Below are positions 1-7,499 of a stretch of 64,000 bases of DNA, one piece after another. Position 1 is the stretch's first letter, and the number at the start of each line of letters is the position of its first letter. The DNA is taken from the NCBI RefSeq assembly GCF_023544665.1, contig NZ_JAMJFL010000028.1, positions 1 to 64,000 of the forward strand, in the 5' to 3' direction. Both the position numbers and the translations under genes were made by a program. The notes beneath the pieces were generated by a model. That model made no database searches, was not told the origin of the DNA, and saw nothing but the letters and a program-made list of their open reading frames with translations. The stretch is from Streptomyces sp. YS415. Its GTDB lineage: Bacteria > Actinomycetota > Actinomycetes > Streptomycetales > Streptomycetaceae.

Positions 1-1353
1 GAGGCCGAGGCGGCGGGAGAGGTCCGAGGTGAAGACTCCGCGCGGGTCCGTCTCGGCGCGCAGGGCGCGGAAGTCGGCCACGCGCGGGTACATCGCGGCG
101 AGCAGTTCCGGGCGCAGGCGGGAGTCCTTGGCGAGGTAGACGCGGCCGCCCGCCGCGGCCACCTCCTCGTCCAGTGCGTCGAGGAGGGGGCCGAGGCCGG
201 GGAGGTTCGCCGGGATGTCCAAGGCCAGCGTCCAGCCGGGGACCGGGAAGGACAGCCAGCCGGGGTCGGCGTCCCCGAAGCGCTTGAGGACCGCCAGGAA
301 CGACGGGCACCGGTGCGCCGAGATGCGCCGCACGATCCGGCGCAGGGCGTCCTCCCGGCCGTGTCCGACGACGAACTGGTACTGCACGAAGCCGCCGCGG
401 CCGTAGACGCGGTTCCAGTGCGGTACGCCGTCCAGGGGGTGGAAGAACGTGGAGATCCGCTGGAGTTCGCCGGTACGCGCGCGGGGGGCCCTGCGGTACC
501 AGACCTCGTTGAACAGGCCGACCGTACGGCGGCTGAGCAGGCCCTCGGGGAACACGGCGGGCGGGGACGGCAGCTGGGCGGGGCGGAAGGCGAGCGGGTC
601 CCGCCACGCGCGCGTGCCCTCGCGCAGCGCCTCCAGGGGGGCGTGGTCGCCCCGGGTGAGGACCGCGCGGCCGGTCGCGGCCCCGCGGGCCAGGAGGTCG
701 ATCCAGGCCACCGAGTAGCGGTAGCGGTGGTCGGTGGCGGTGAGGCGGGCCATCAGGTCGTCGAGGTCCGTCGCGCGCTCGGTGTCGACCGACATCAGCG
801 AGGTCTCCACCGGCAGCAACTGGAGGGTGGCCGTCAGGATCACGCCCGTCAGACCCATGCCGCCCGCGGTCGCGTCGAACAACGGGCTGCCGCGGCCGAC
901 AGTGCGGATCTCGCCGTCGGCGATGAGCAGTTCGAGGGAGAGGACGTGCCGGGAGAAGGAGCCGGAGACATGGTGGTTCTTGCCGTGGATGTCCGCGCCG
1001 ATCGCCCCGCCGACGGTCACCTGGCGGGTGCCGGGCGTCACCGGCACGAACCAGCCGAGCGGCAGCAGCACCTGCATCAGCCGGTGCAGGGAGATGCCCG
1101 CGTCGCACAGCACGGTGCCGCCGTCGGCGTCGATGGCGTGCACCCGGTCCAGGCCCGTCATGTCGAGCACCGCGCCGCCTGCGTTCTGCGCCGCGTCCCC
1201 GTACGCCCGCCCGAGGCCTCTCGGGATGCCGCCCCGCGCCCCGCACGCACGGACGGCGGCCGCCGCCTCCTCGTACGTCCGGGGGCGGATCAGACGGGCG
1301 GTGGTGGGAGCGGTGCGGCCCCATCCCGTGACGGAAACGGTGTCGGCAGGCAT
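1..1353 (-). CDS. dprE1: DprE1-like FAD-dependent decaprenylphosphoryl-ribose 2'-oxidase, 3' end at window edge
   Basis: The minus strand reads open for 451 codons from an ATG at 1353 to base 1, ending in FTSDLSRRLGL, so only the last one or two residues and the stop appear to be missing. It matches mycobacterial DprE1 throughout: TGWGRTAPT near the N-terminus, RGLGRAYGDAAQN, PGTRQVTVGGAIGADIHGKN (the His of HGKNHH is the usual covalent flavin site), and AKDSR with the active-site lysine. In mycobacteria DprE1 oxidises decaprenyl-phosphoryl-ribose at C2 on the way to the arabinose donor. Here the Cys of the mycobacterial WNICVDF segment is Ala (GWTLALDIP). It is divergent from PAP2, UbiA and GtrA genes, the other members of that pathway. 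Family assignment is strong; the exact lipid and sugar are inferred. Confidence 0.9.
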   Translation of the reverse strand, partial: MPADTVSVTGWGRTAPTTARLIRPRTYEEAAAAVRACGARGGIPRGLGRAYGDAAQNAGGAVLDMTGLDRVHAIDADGGTVLCDAGISLHRLMQVLLPLGWFVPVTPGTRQVTVGGAIGADIHGKNHHVSGSFSRHVLSLELLIADGEIRTVGRGSPLFDATAGGMGLTGVILTATLQLLPVETSLMSVDTERATDLDDLMARLTATDHRYRYSVAWIDLLARGAATGRAVLTRGDHAPLEALREGTRAWRDPLAFRPAQLPSPPAVFPEGLLSRRTVGLFNEVWYRRAPRARTGELQRISTFFHPLDGVPHWNRVYGRGGFVQYQFVVGHGREDALRRIVRRISAHRCPSFLAVLKRFGDADPGWLSFPVPGWTLALDIPANLPGLGPLLDALDEEVAAAGGRVYLAKDSRLRPELLAAMYPRVADFRALRAETDPRGVFTSDLSRRLGL

Positions 1354-1486
1354 GTCGGCGACGGTATCGCCGGTTAACGAGCGATCCGTTGTGAAACATC
1401 CCTACTCTCCCCGAAATGGGTGATTAATGGGATGTCGCTCAATATTGCCGGAGTTCCGGCGGGGTCGGCGGGAACAGTGAGTCCCC
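1354..1486. promoter_or_regulatory. Divergent intergenic region between dprE1-like and PAP2 genes
   Basis: These 133 bases separate two divergently read genes of one apparent pathway, so both promoters should lie here. The centre (about 1375-1450) is clearly more AT-rich than its surroundings. I could not assign convincing -35 and -10 boxes. Inference from position only. Confidence 0.35.
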
Positions 1487-2044
1487 ATGGACCATCTGGA
1501 CCACCGAATCCTTTCGGCGCTGCGTGTGTACGGCTGTGATCCGCGCGTCGCCGGCGCCGCGCGAGCCCTGTCCTGGGCCGGTGAGCACGGTGCCCTGTGG
1601 CTGGCGGCGGGCCTCGCGGGGGCCGCCGTGGACGGAGCGCGGCGCGGCGCCTGGGTGCGCGGGACCGCGCTCACCGCGGGCGCGCACCTCGTCAGCATGG
1701 GGGTGAAAAGGGTGGTGCGCCGCCCGCGCCCCGCGCATGTCGAACCCCTCGTACGCACCGCGGGCCGCCACTCTTTCCCCAGCTCCCACGCGGCCTCCGC
1801 AGCCGCCGCCGCGGTCGCCTTCGGCATGCTGGCGACGTGCCGCGGCGGTGGTGGCGGGCGCACAACAGCACCCCTGGCCACCACGGCCACCCGCGTCGCC
1901 CTCCCGCCCCTCGCCACCGCGATGTGCCTCTCCCGCCTCGTCGTCGGCGTGCATTACCCCTCCGACGTGGCGGCGGGTGCGGCCCTGGGCGCCCTCACGG
2001 CGTGTGCGGGTGCGCGTTGGATGAGGGGCGGCGCGGATGACTGA
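1487..2044 (+). CDS. PAP2-family membrane phosphatase
   Basis: A protein of 185 residues with the three PAP2 (type 2 phosphatidic acid phosphatase) motifs: KRVVRRPRP, FPSSHAASA (for PSGH), and SRLVVGVHYPSDVAAG with the catalytic His and Asp. Hydrophobic segments agree with a polytopic membrane protein. It ends 8 bases inside the UbiA gene, so the two are probably co-translated. In mycobacteria the equivalent pair (Rv3807c next to Rv3806c) is proposed to remove the 5-phosphate from decaprenyl-phosphoryl-5-phosphoribose. The context here supports the same step, giving the substrate of the divergent DprE1-like oxidase. A general lipid-phosphate or undecaprenyl-pyrophosphate phosphatase remains possible. 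Confidence 0.85.
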   Translation: MDHLDHRILSALRVYGCDPRVAGAARALSWAGEHGALWLAAGLAGAAVDGARRGAWVRGTALTAGAHLVSMGVKRVVRRPRPAHVEPLVRTAGRHSFPSSHAASAAAAAVAFGMLATCRGGGGGRTTAPLATTATRVALPPLATAMCLSRLVVGVHYPSDVAAGAALGALTACAGARWMRGGADD

Positions 2045-3023
2045 GACCACGCCCCTGGCCGGCACCGCGCGCGGCACCAGGGAACCCTCGCTCCTGGAAC
2101 AGCGCACGCCGCCGCGCACCACCGGCACCCCGACGCCCGGCCGGGGTCTCCTGCGCGGGCTCATCAAGACCGCCCGCCCCAAGCAGTGGGTCAAGAACGT
2201 CCTGGTAGTGGCCGCCCCCGCCGCCGCGGGACAGCTCTTCACCACCCACGCCCTCACCCAGATCGCCCTCGTCTTCGCCCTCTTCACCGCCTGCGCCGCG
2301 GCCGTCTACCTGATCAACGACGCCCGGGACGCGGAGGCCGACCGCGCCCACCCCACCAAACGGCACCGCCCGGTCGCCGCCGGACAGGTCCCCGTACCGG
2401 TCGCCTACGCCGTCGGCGGCACCCTCGCCGTCCTCGCCCCGGCCGCCGCCGCCTGGCTGAGCGACCCCCTCGTCGCCGCCCTGCTCGCCGCCTACCTGGG
2501 CATGCAACTGGCGTACTGCGTCAGCCTCAAGCACGTCCTGGTCGTCGATCTGGCGGTCGTGACCACGGGCTTCCTCATGCGGGCCATGGTAGGCGGCCTC
2601 GCGCTCGGCATCCCGCTCTCGCGCTGGTTCCTCATCACGACCGGCTTCGGCGCCCTGTTCATGGTGTCGGCCAAGCGCTACTCCGAAGCCGTGCAGATGG
2701 CCGGGAAGGCGGGCGCCACGCGCGCGTTGCTCACCGAGTACACCACCGGCTACCTGCGCTTCGTGTGGCAGCTCGCGGCCGGGGTCGCCGTCCTCGGGTA
2801 CTGCCTGTGGGCGCTGGAGGAGGGCGGGGTCCCGCACACCAGTGTGCTGCCCTGGCGGCAGCTGTCCATGGTCGCGTTCATCCTCGCGATCCTCCGGTAC
2901 GCCGTCTTCGCCGATCGCGGCACGGCGGGCGAACCCGAGGACGTCGTGCTGCGCGACCGCGCCCTCGCCCTGATCGCCCTCGTCTGGCTCGCCATGTACG
3001 GCCTGGCGGTGGCCAATTGGTGA
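2037..3023 (+). CDS. UbiA-family prenyltransferase, likely decaprenyl-phosphate phosphoribosyltransferase
   Basis: A 328-residue polytopic membrane protein with the UbiA aspartate-rich signature NDARDAEADRAHPTKRHRP at about residues 92-110 and TARPKQWVKNVLV before it, both typical of the decaprenyl-phosphate phosphoribosyltransferase (Rv3806c) branch rather than the quinone branches. That branch joins phosphoribosyl pyrophosphate to a polyprenyl phosphate. The ATG at 2037 overlaps the PAP2 stop by 8 bases, and the stop overlaps the GTG of the GtrA gene by 4 bases (GTGA). About the first 40 residues are a poorly conserved polar leader. Membership of UbiA is certain; the phosphoribosyl activity follows from the motif type and the neighbours. 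Confidence 0.85.
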   Translation: MTETTPLAGTARGTREPSLLEQRTPPRTTGTPTPGRGLLRGLIKTARPKQWVKNVLVVAAPAAAGQLFTTHALTQIALVFALFTACAAAVYLINDARDAEADRAHPTKRHRPVAAGQVPVPVAYAVGGTLAVLAPAAAAWLSDPLVAALLAAYLGMQLAYCVSLKHVLVVDLAVVTTGFLMRAMVGGLALGIPLSRWFLITTGFGALFMVSAKRYSEAVQMAGKAGATRALLTEYTTGYLRFVWQLAAGVAVLGYCLWALEEGGVPHTSVLPWRQLSMVAFILAILRYAVFADRGTAGEPEDVVLRDRALALIALVWLAMYGLAVANW

Positions 3024-3457
3024 GGGCGCGCGCGTGGGCGGACCGGCGGGAACTGGTCGGCTTCGCCGCCGCGGGCCTGCTCGCCTACGTCGTCGACACG
3101 GCCCTGTTCGTCGCCCTGCGCGGACCGGCCGGCCTCGACCCGCTCACCGCCAAGGCACTGGCCTTCGTGGCCGGCTGCACGGTGGCGTACGCGGGCAACG
3201 CGCTCGGTACCTACCGGCACACCCGCCCCAGGGGCCTGCGCCCCTATGCCGCCTTCTTCGCGGTGAACCTCGCCGGGGCCGCCGTACAACTGCTCTGTCT
3301 CACCGTCAGCCATTACGGCCTCGGGTTCACCTCCCCGCGCGCGGACGTCGTCTCCGGCGCCGGAGTGGGGATGGCGCTGGCGACTGTCCTGCGGTTCTGG
3401 GGAACCCGTACATGGGTCTTCCACCAGGAGGGGAGAGTCGGATCATGGACTGGCTGA
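3020..3457 (+). CDS. GtrA-family membrane protein
   Basis: A protein of 145 residues starting at a GTG that overlaps the UbiA stop (GTGA). It has four predicted membrane segments and ends FWGTRTWVF, a typical GtrA close. GtrA proteins are linked to movement or presentation of polyprenyl-phosphate sugars across the membrane; Rv3789 in mycobacteria belongs to this family and is tied to decaprenyl-phosphoryl-arabinose. Translational coupling with UbiA and PAP2 supports a role with the same lipid-linked sugar. The upstream in-frame stretch is a shadow of UbiA, so the GTG at 3020 is preferred. Confidence 0.8.
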   Translation: MRARAWADRRELVGFAAAGLLAYVVDTALFVALRGPAGLDPLTAKALAFVAGCTVAYAGNALGTYRHTRPRGLRPYAAFFAVNLAGAAVQLLCLTVSHYGLGFTSPRADVVSGAGVGMALATVLRFWGTRTWVFHQEGRVGSWTG

Positions 3458-4347
3458 AAAAACTCCCCGTCGTCGGGCCGCTCATGGCCCGGCTGATGAC
3501 CACGCACGCGTGGCGGTCGTACGAGCGCATGGACCGGGTGAAGTGGACGCGGCTGGCCGCGGCGATGACGTTCACCAGTTTCGTCGCGCTGTTCCCCATG
3601 CTCGCCGTGGCCGCCGCGATCGCCGCGGCCACGCTCAGCAGCGACCAGCAGGACACGCTCGAGGACAAGATCGCCGAGCAGGTGCCCGGCATCTCCGACC
3701 AGCTGAACATCGACGGCCTGGTGGACAACGCCGGCACGATCGGCCTCATCGCCGGCGCCCTGCTGCTGTTCACCGGCATCAGCTGGGTCGGCTCCATGCG
3801 CGAGTGCCTGCGCGCGGTGTGGGAGCTGGACGACGAGGAGGAGAACCCCGTCCTGCACAAGGCGAAGGACGCGGGGATCCTGCTGGGCCTCGGCGGCGCC
3901 GTGCTGGTCACGATCGCCGCCTCCGCCGTGGCCTCCGCGCTGGTCGGCCGGCTGATCAAGGAACTCGGGATCGCCGAGGGCGGCTTCGGCAGCGTCCTGC
4001 TGCACGTCGTCGCCTTCGCGGTCGCCGTCCTCGCCGACTTCCTGGTCCTGCTCTACGTCCTCACCCTGCTGCCCGGCGTCGAACCGCCGCGCCGCCGCCT
4101 GATGGTGGCCGCGCTCATCGGCGCGGTCGGCTTCGAACTGCTGAAGCTGCTGCTCAGCGGCTACATGCAGGGCGTCGCGTCGAAGAGCATGTACGGCGCC
4201 TTCGGGGTGCCGGTCGCCCTGCTGCTGTGGATCAACTTCACCTCGAAACTCGTGGTGTTCTGCGCGGCGTGGACGGCGACCGGCACCAAGGCGGACGAGG
4301 TCACCGGCGTCGGCGTACCAGATCCGGCAGCGGCCACCGGCGGTTGA
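3445..4347 (+). CDS. YihY/virulence factor BrkB family membrane protein
   Basis: A 300-residue protein starting at the ATG at 3445, which overlaps the GtrA gene by 13 bases. A GGAGGGGAGAG purine stretch about 10 bases upstream can serve as ribosome-binding site. Several hydrophobic segments and the motifs MTFTSFVALFPML, GISWVGSMRECLRAVWE and GAFGVPVALLLWINFTSKLV identify the YihY/BrkB family. These are inner-membrane proteins of uncertain activity, often annotated wrongly as ribonuclease BN. The last 47 bases overlap the 3' end of the convergent carboxypeptidase gene. Its place in the operon could be incidental to the polyprenyl-sugar genes. Confidence 0.85.
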   Translation: MDWLKKLPVVGPLMARLMTTHAWRSYERMDRVKWTRLAAAMTFTSFVALFPMLAVAAAIAAATLSSDQQDTLEDKIAEQVPGISDQLNIDGLVDNAGTIGLIAGALLLFTGISWVGSMRECLRAVWELDDEEENPVLHKAKDAGILLGLGGAVLVTIAASAVASALVGRLIKELGIAEGGFGSVLLHVVAFAVAVLADFLVLLYVLTLLPGVEPPRRRLMVAALIGAVGFELLKLLLSGYMQGVASKSMYGAFGVPVALLLWINFTSKLVVFCAAWTATGTKADEVTGVGVPDPAAATGG

Positions 4348-5587
4348 CCAGGTACACGCCCGTCGCGAGCAGCACCAGCAGCCCGCCGATCACCCCGAGC
4401 GCGATCCCGACGCCGCCCGAAGCGCCCTCGGCCGCCGCGCCCACCACCGGCTTCGCGGCCGGCTCCCCGTCCCCGGAACCGCCGGCCTCGCCGGAGTCGG
4501 CGCCGGAGTCGCCCGCGACGGGCTGGGCGCTCTCCTCGACGGCGCTCCTCGGCGGCACCAGCTCACCCACCGGCTGGACCTTCCCGGCCGCCTTGAAACC
4601 CCAGTCGAAGAGCTGCGCGGTCTCCTTGTAGACCTCGTTGTGCTCGTCCTTCTCCGGGTTCATGACGGTGACCAGCAGCACCTTGCCGTTGCGCTCGGCG
4701 ACTCCGGTGAAGGTGGCGCCCGCGTTGGTGGTGTTGCCGTTCTTCACGCCCGCGATGCCCTGGTAGACGGAGATGTCGGCGTCCCCGCTGAGCAGCCGGT
4801 TGGTGTTCTGGATCTCGAAGGACTCGCGGACCTTCTTGCCCTTCTTGGTCTTCTTCGTCTCGCCCGGGAACTTCGCGGAGACCGTCGAGCAGTACTCCCG
4901 GAAGTCCTCCTTCTGAAGTCCGGAGCGGGCGATCAGGGTCAGGTCGTAGGCGGAGGAGACCTGCCCGGGGGCGTCGTAGCCGTCGGGGGAGACCGCGTGG
5001 GTGTCGAGCGCCTGGAGCTCCTCGGCGTGCGCGTTCATCTCCGCCACCGTCTTGTCGATGCCGCCGTTCATCTTCGACAGCACATGCACGGCGTCGTTGC
5101 CGGAGCGCAGGAAGACGCCCAGCCACAGATCGTGGACGGTGTAGCTCTCGCCCTCCTTTATCCCGACCAGGCTGGACCCGGACCCGACGTCCACGAGGTC
5201 GGAAGGGGTCACCTCGTACTCGGTGGAGGAGGGGAACTTCGGCAGCAGGGTGTCCGCGAACAGCATCTTCAGCGTGCTCGCGGGGGCGAGCCGCCAGTGC
5301 GCGTTGTGCGCGGCCAGCACCTCGCCGGACTCGGCGTCGGCGACGATCCACGAGCGCGCGGACAGCTTCTTCGGCAGGACGGGCACCCCACTGGCCAGCT
5401 CGACCTGGGTCCCCGGCTGCCCGAGCCGCTCGCCGCCCACCGTCGACATGTTCGCCGGGGGAGTCGCGGACGGAGTCGGCGAGGGACTCGGGGCCGCGTA
5501 CGAGACGGGCACGCTCAGCGCGAGGGACGAGACGACGGCGGAAGTGACCAGCAGCGAGCGCCGGATGGTCTTCTGGGGTGCGGACAC
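4301..5587 (-). CDS. D-alanyl-D-alanine carboxypeptidase (peptidase S11)
   Basis: From a GTG at 5587 the product has 428 residues. A longer frame runs to 5770 but would overlap the start of the divergent gene and lacks a signal peptide at its end, so 5587 is chosen. It has a signal peptide (RRSLLVTSAVVSSLALSVPVSYA), the SxxK motif STLK at about residues 104-107, SGN in FLRSGNDAV, and a third motif VKNGNT where the family usually has KTG. A Pro/Ala/Gly-rich linker precedes a C-terminal membrane helix and a basic tail (NRRWPLPDLVRRRR). The enzyme trims the terminal D-Ala of peptidoglycan stem peptides outside the membrane. Substrate assignment is by family. Confidence 0.9.
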   Translation of the reverse strand: MSAPQKTIRRSLLVTSAVVSSLALSVPVSYAAPSPSPTPSATPPANMSTVGGERLGQPGTQVELASGVPVLPKKLSARSWIVADAESGEVLAAHNAHWRLAPASTLKMLFADTLLPKFPSSTEYEVTPSDLVDVGSGSSLVGIKEGESYTVHDLWLGVFLRSGNDAVHVLSKMNGGIDKTVAEMNAHAEELQALDTHAVSPDGYDAPGQVSSAYDLTLIARSGLQKEDFREYCSTVSAKFPGETKKTKKGKKVRESFEIQNTNRLLSGDADISVYQGIAGVKNGNTTNAGATFTGVAERNGKVLLVTVMNPEKDEHNEVYKETAQLFDWGFKAAGKVQPVGELVPPRSAVEESAQPVAGDSGADSGEAGGSGDGEPAAKPVVGAAAEGASGGVGIALGVIGGLLVLLATGVYLVNRRWPLPDLVRRRR

Positions 5588-5678
5588 GGACGAGAACGTA
5601 CAGGGCACCGCGTGTGATGTCCCGCCCCAGCCCCCACCCCGGCCATGGAACCGGACACGCGGCGGTGATACTGAACGT

Positions 5679-5921
5679 ATGAAGCTCAGCCGCCCCGTCT
5701 CCTGGTTCCTGCTCGCCTTCGGGGTGTGGAGCTGGTTCATCTGGATCACTTTCGTCAAGAACCTCGTCAAGGACGGCAGCGGGCTCGCGTTCGACGACGC
5801 GGGCGACCCGACGGGCTACTTCTGGGTGCACCTGCTGCTCGCGGTCGTCTCCTTCGTATTGGGGACGGTTGTGGGGGGCATCGGGTTGCGCGGGGTGCGC
5901 GCATTGCGCCGGACGTCATAG
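5679..5921 (+). CDS. SCO4848-type small membrane protein
   Basis: An 80-residue protein starting at the ATG at 5679, divergent from the carboxypeptidase. It has two predicted membrane helices (VSWFLLAFGVWSWFIWITFV and FWVHLLLAVVSFVLGTVVGG) joined by a loop DGSGLAFDDAGDPTGY, and ends in a basic tail. The sequence fits the small actinobacterial family named after SCO4848. No function is known. It sits 18 bases before the metallophosphoesterase and may share its transcript. Confidence 0.75.
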   Translation: MKLSRPVSWFLLAFGVWSWFIWITFVKNLVKDGSGLAFDDAGDPTGYFWVHLLLAVVSFVLGTVVGGIGLRGVRALRRTS

Positions 5922-5939
5922 GCAGAGGGATACGACTTC

Positions 5940-7163
5940 GTGGTCATCGTCTTCGTGGTGCTCGTCCTGGCGGTCATGGTGACCGCCAACTGGTACGTGT
6001 GGCGCCGCCTGTTCCGCGACACGACCAGCGGCCCCGGCCCGGTCCGCCGCGCGGGCGCCGCGCTGATCGCCGGCGGCTGGCTGCTGGCGTTCGGCGCCCT
6101 GGTGGCCGAGCGCACCGGCGCGCCCTTCCGGCTCCAGCAGGTGCTCGCGTGGCCGGGCTTCCTGTGGCTGGCCCTCTCGATGTACCTGCTGCTGGGGCTG
6201 CTGGCGGGTGAGGCCGTACGACCGCTGCTGCGCCGTTGGCTGGAGCGGCGCAGGCCCGCCGAGGCGCCCGTGCGGCAGGCCGAGCCGGTGCCGGTGGGCG
6301 CGCCCGCCTCGCCGGAGCCCGAGGGCTCGCTGCCGGTCGCCGCTCCCTCGCGCCGGCTGTTCGTCTCCCGCGTCATCGGCGGCGCCGCGGCGGCGGCGGC
6401 CGTGGGGACCGTCGGGATCGGCACGTACGGGGTGCTGAACGGGCCGAGCGTGAAGCGGGTCACCGTGCCGCTCGCCAAGCTCCCGCGCGCGGCGCACGGT
6501 TACCGCATCGCCGTAGTCAGCGACATCCACCTGGGCCCGGTCCTCGGCAGGGGCTTCGCGCAGCGCGTCGTCGACACCATCAACTCCACCCAGCCGGACC
6601 TCGTCGCCGTCGTCGGTGACCTCGTCGACGGCAGCGTCGAGGACCTGGCCCCGGCGGCGGCCCCGCTGCGCGGCCTCAACGCCCCCGCCTACTTCGTCAC
6701 CGGCAACCACGAGTACTTCTCGGGCGCCGAGCAGTGGGTCGAGGAGGTGCGGCGGCTGGGTCTGCTCCCGCTGGAGAACGCCCGGACCGAACTGCCCTGG
6801 TTCGACCTCGCCGGCGTCAACGACATCGCGGGCGAGGAGGAGGGTGAGGGCCCCGACTTCGCCAAGGCGCTCGGCGACCGCGACCCGGCACGCGCGTGCG
6901 TGCTCCTCGCCCACCAGCCCGTTCAGATCCACGACGCCGTCGAGCACGGCGTCGACCTCCAGCTCTCCGGCCACACCCACGGCGGCCAGCTCTGGCCCGG
7001 CAACCTCGTCGCGGCCGGGGCCAATCCGACCCTGGCGGGCCTGGAGCGGTACGGCGACACCCAGCTCTACGTCAGCCGGGGCGCCGGCGCCTGGGGTCCG
7101 CCCACCCGGGTCGGCGCCGAGTCGGACATCACGGTCATCCAACTGGCCTCCAGGCAGCCCTGA
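5940..7163 (+). CDS. Membrane-anchored calcineurin-like metallophosphoesterase
   Basis: A protein of 407 residues from a GTG at 5940. The first about 150 residues carry hydrophobic helices and a Pro/Ala-rich linker, followed by another hydrophobic stretch (VIGGAAAAAAVGTVGIGTYGVL). The catalytic domain shows the full metallophosphoesterase set: VVSDIHLG, VVGDLVDG, VTGNHEYF, LLAHQP and LSGHTHGGQLWPG. This is the YkuE-like membrane subgroup, whose substrates are poorly known and may be phospholipids or envelope metabolites. The small SCO4848-type gene lies just upstream on the same strand. Confidence 0.9.
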   Translation: MVIVFVVLVLAVMVTANWYVWRRLFRDTTSGPGPVRRAGAALIAGGWLLAFGALVAERTGAPFRLQQVLAWPGFLWLALSMYLLLGLLAGEAVRPLLRRWLERRRPAEAPVRQAEPVPVGAPASPEPEGSLPVAAPSRRLFVSRVIGGAAAAAAVGTVGIGTYGVLNGPSVKRVTVPLAKLPRAAHGYRIAVVSDIHLGPVLGRGFAQRVVDTINSTQPDLVAVVGDLVDGSVEDLAPAAAPLRGLNAPAYFVTGNHEYFSGAEQWVEEVRRLGLLPLENARTELPWFDLAGVNDIAGEEEGEGPDFAKALGDRDPARACVLLAHQPVQIHDAVEHGVDLQLSGHTHGGQLWPGNLVAAGANPTLAGLERYGDTQLYVSRGAGAWGPPTRVGAESDITVIQLASRQP

Positions 7164-7184
7164 TCCGGGGGAGCAGTCACCCAG

Positions 7185-7424
7185 GTGAGCTCCAGCGAGG
7201 CGGCGGCGACGCCCGCCGCCAGGGCGAAGGCCCCGGCGGGCAGGCGGGTCGGGCCCCCGCCCTCGTGCGTCCCGTCCTCCAGGTGCAGCAGCCCGGCGAA
7301 GGCGCTGCTGCGCTGTGTGCCGAGCCCGGCCCTGCGGCGGATCGTGGACCGGCTGATCCTGTTCCGCGCGGCGGTCGTGCTCGCGGCCGGCGCCGGTGTG
7401 CTCGTGTTCGCCGTCCTGTACTGA
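7185..7424 (+). CDS. Possible small single-span membrane protein
   Basis: A frame of 79 codons from a GTG at 7185, 21 bases after the metallophosphoesterase. The N-terminal half is Ala/Ser/Pro-rich and looks like a shadow composition, but the C-terminal 25 residues form a good membrane helix (ILFRAAVVLAAGAGVLVFAVLY) that ends exactly at the stop. A shorter form starting later in the same frame is possible. No family recognised; it could be non-coding. Confidence 0.3.
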   Translation: MSSSEAAATPAARAKAPAGRRVGPPPSCVPSSRCSSPAKALLRCVPSPALRRIVDRLILFRAAVVLAAGAGVLVFAVLY

Positions 7425-7499
7425 ACGCAGCCAGCCAGCCAGCCTGCCTACGTACCGACCGCGCCCCGCCTGATACGCGCCGACCGCACCCCCTCCTGC

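Noticed and set aside
313..1377. A 354-codon plus-strand frame at the left end
   Set aside because: It lies opposite the DprE1-like gene, whose minus-strand translation matches that family along its entire length.
3460..4347. Ribonuclease BN annotation for the YihY/BrkB protein
   Set aside because: The protein is a multi-span membrane protein without metallo-beta-lactamase motifs; the RNase BN name for this family is a historical mistake.
4347..5770. A longer 489-residue start for the D,D-carboxypeptidase
   Set aside because: The extra 61 residues come before a good signal peptide and would overlap the start of the divergent membrane-protein gene.
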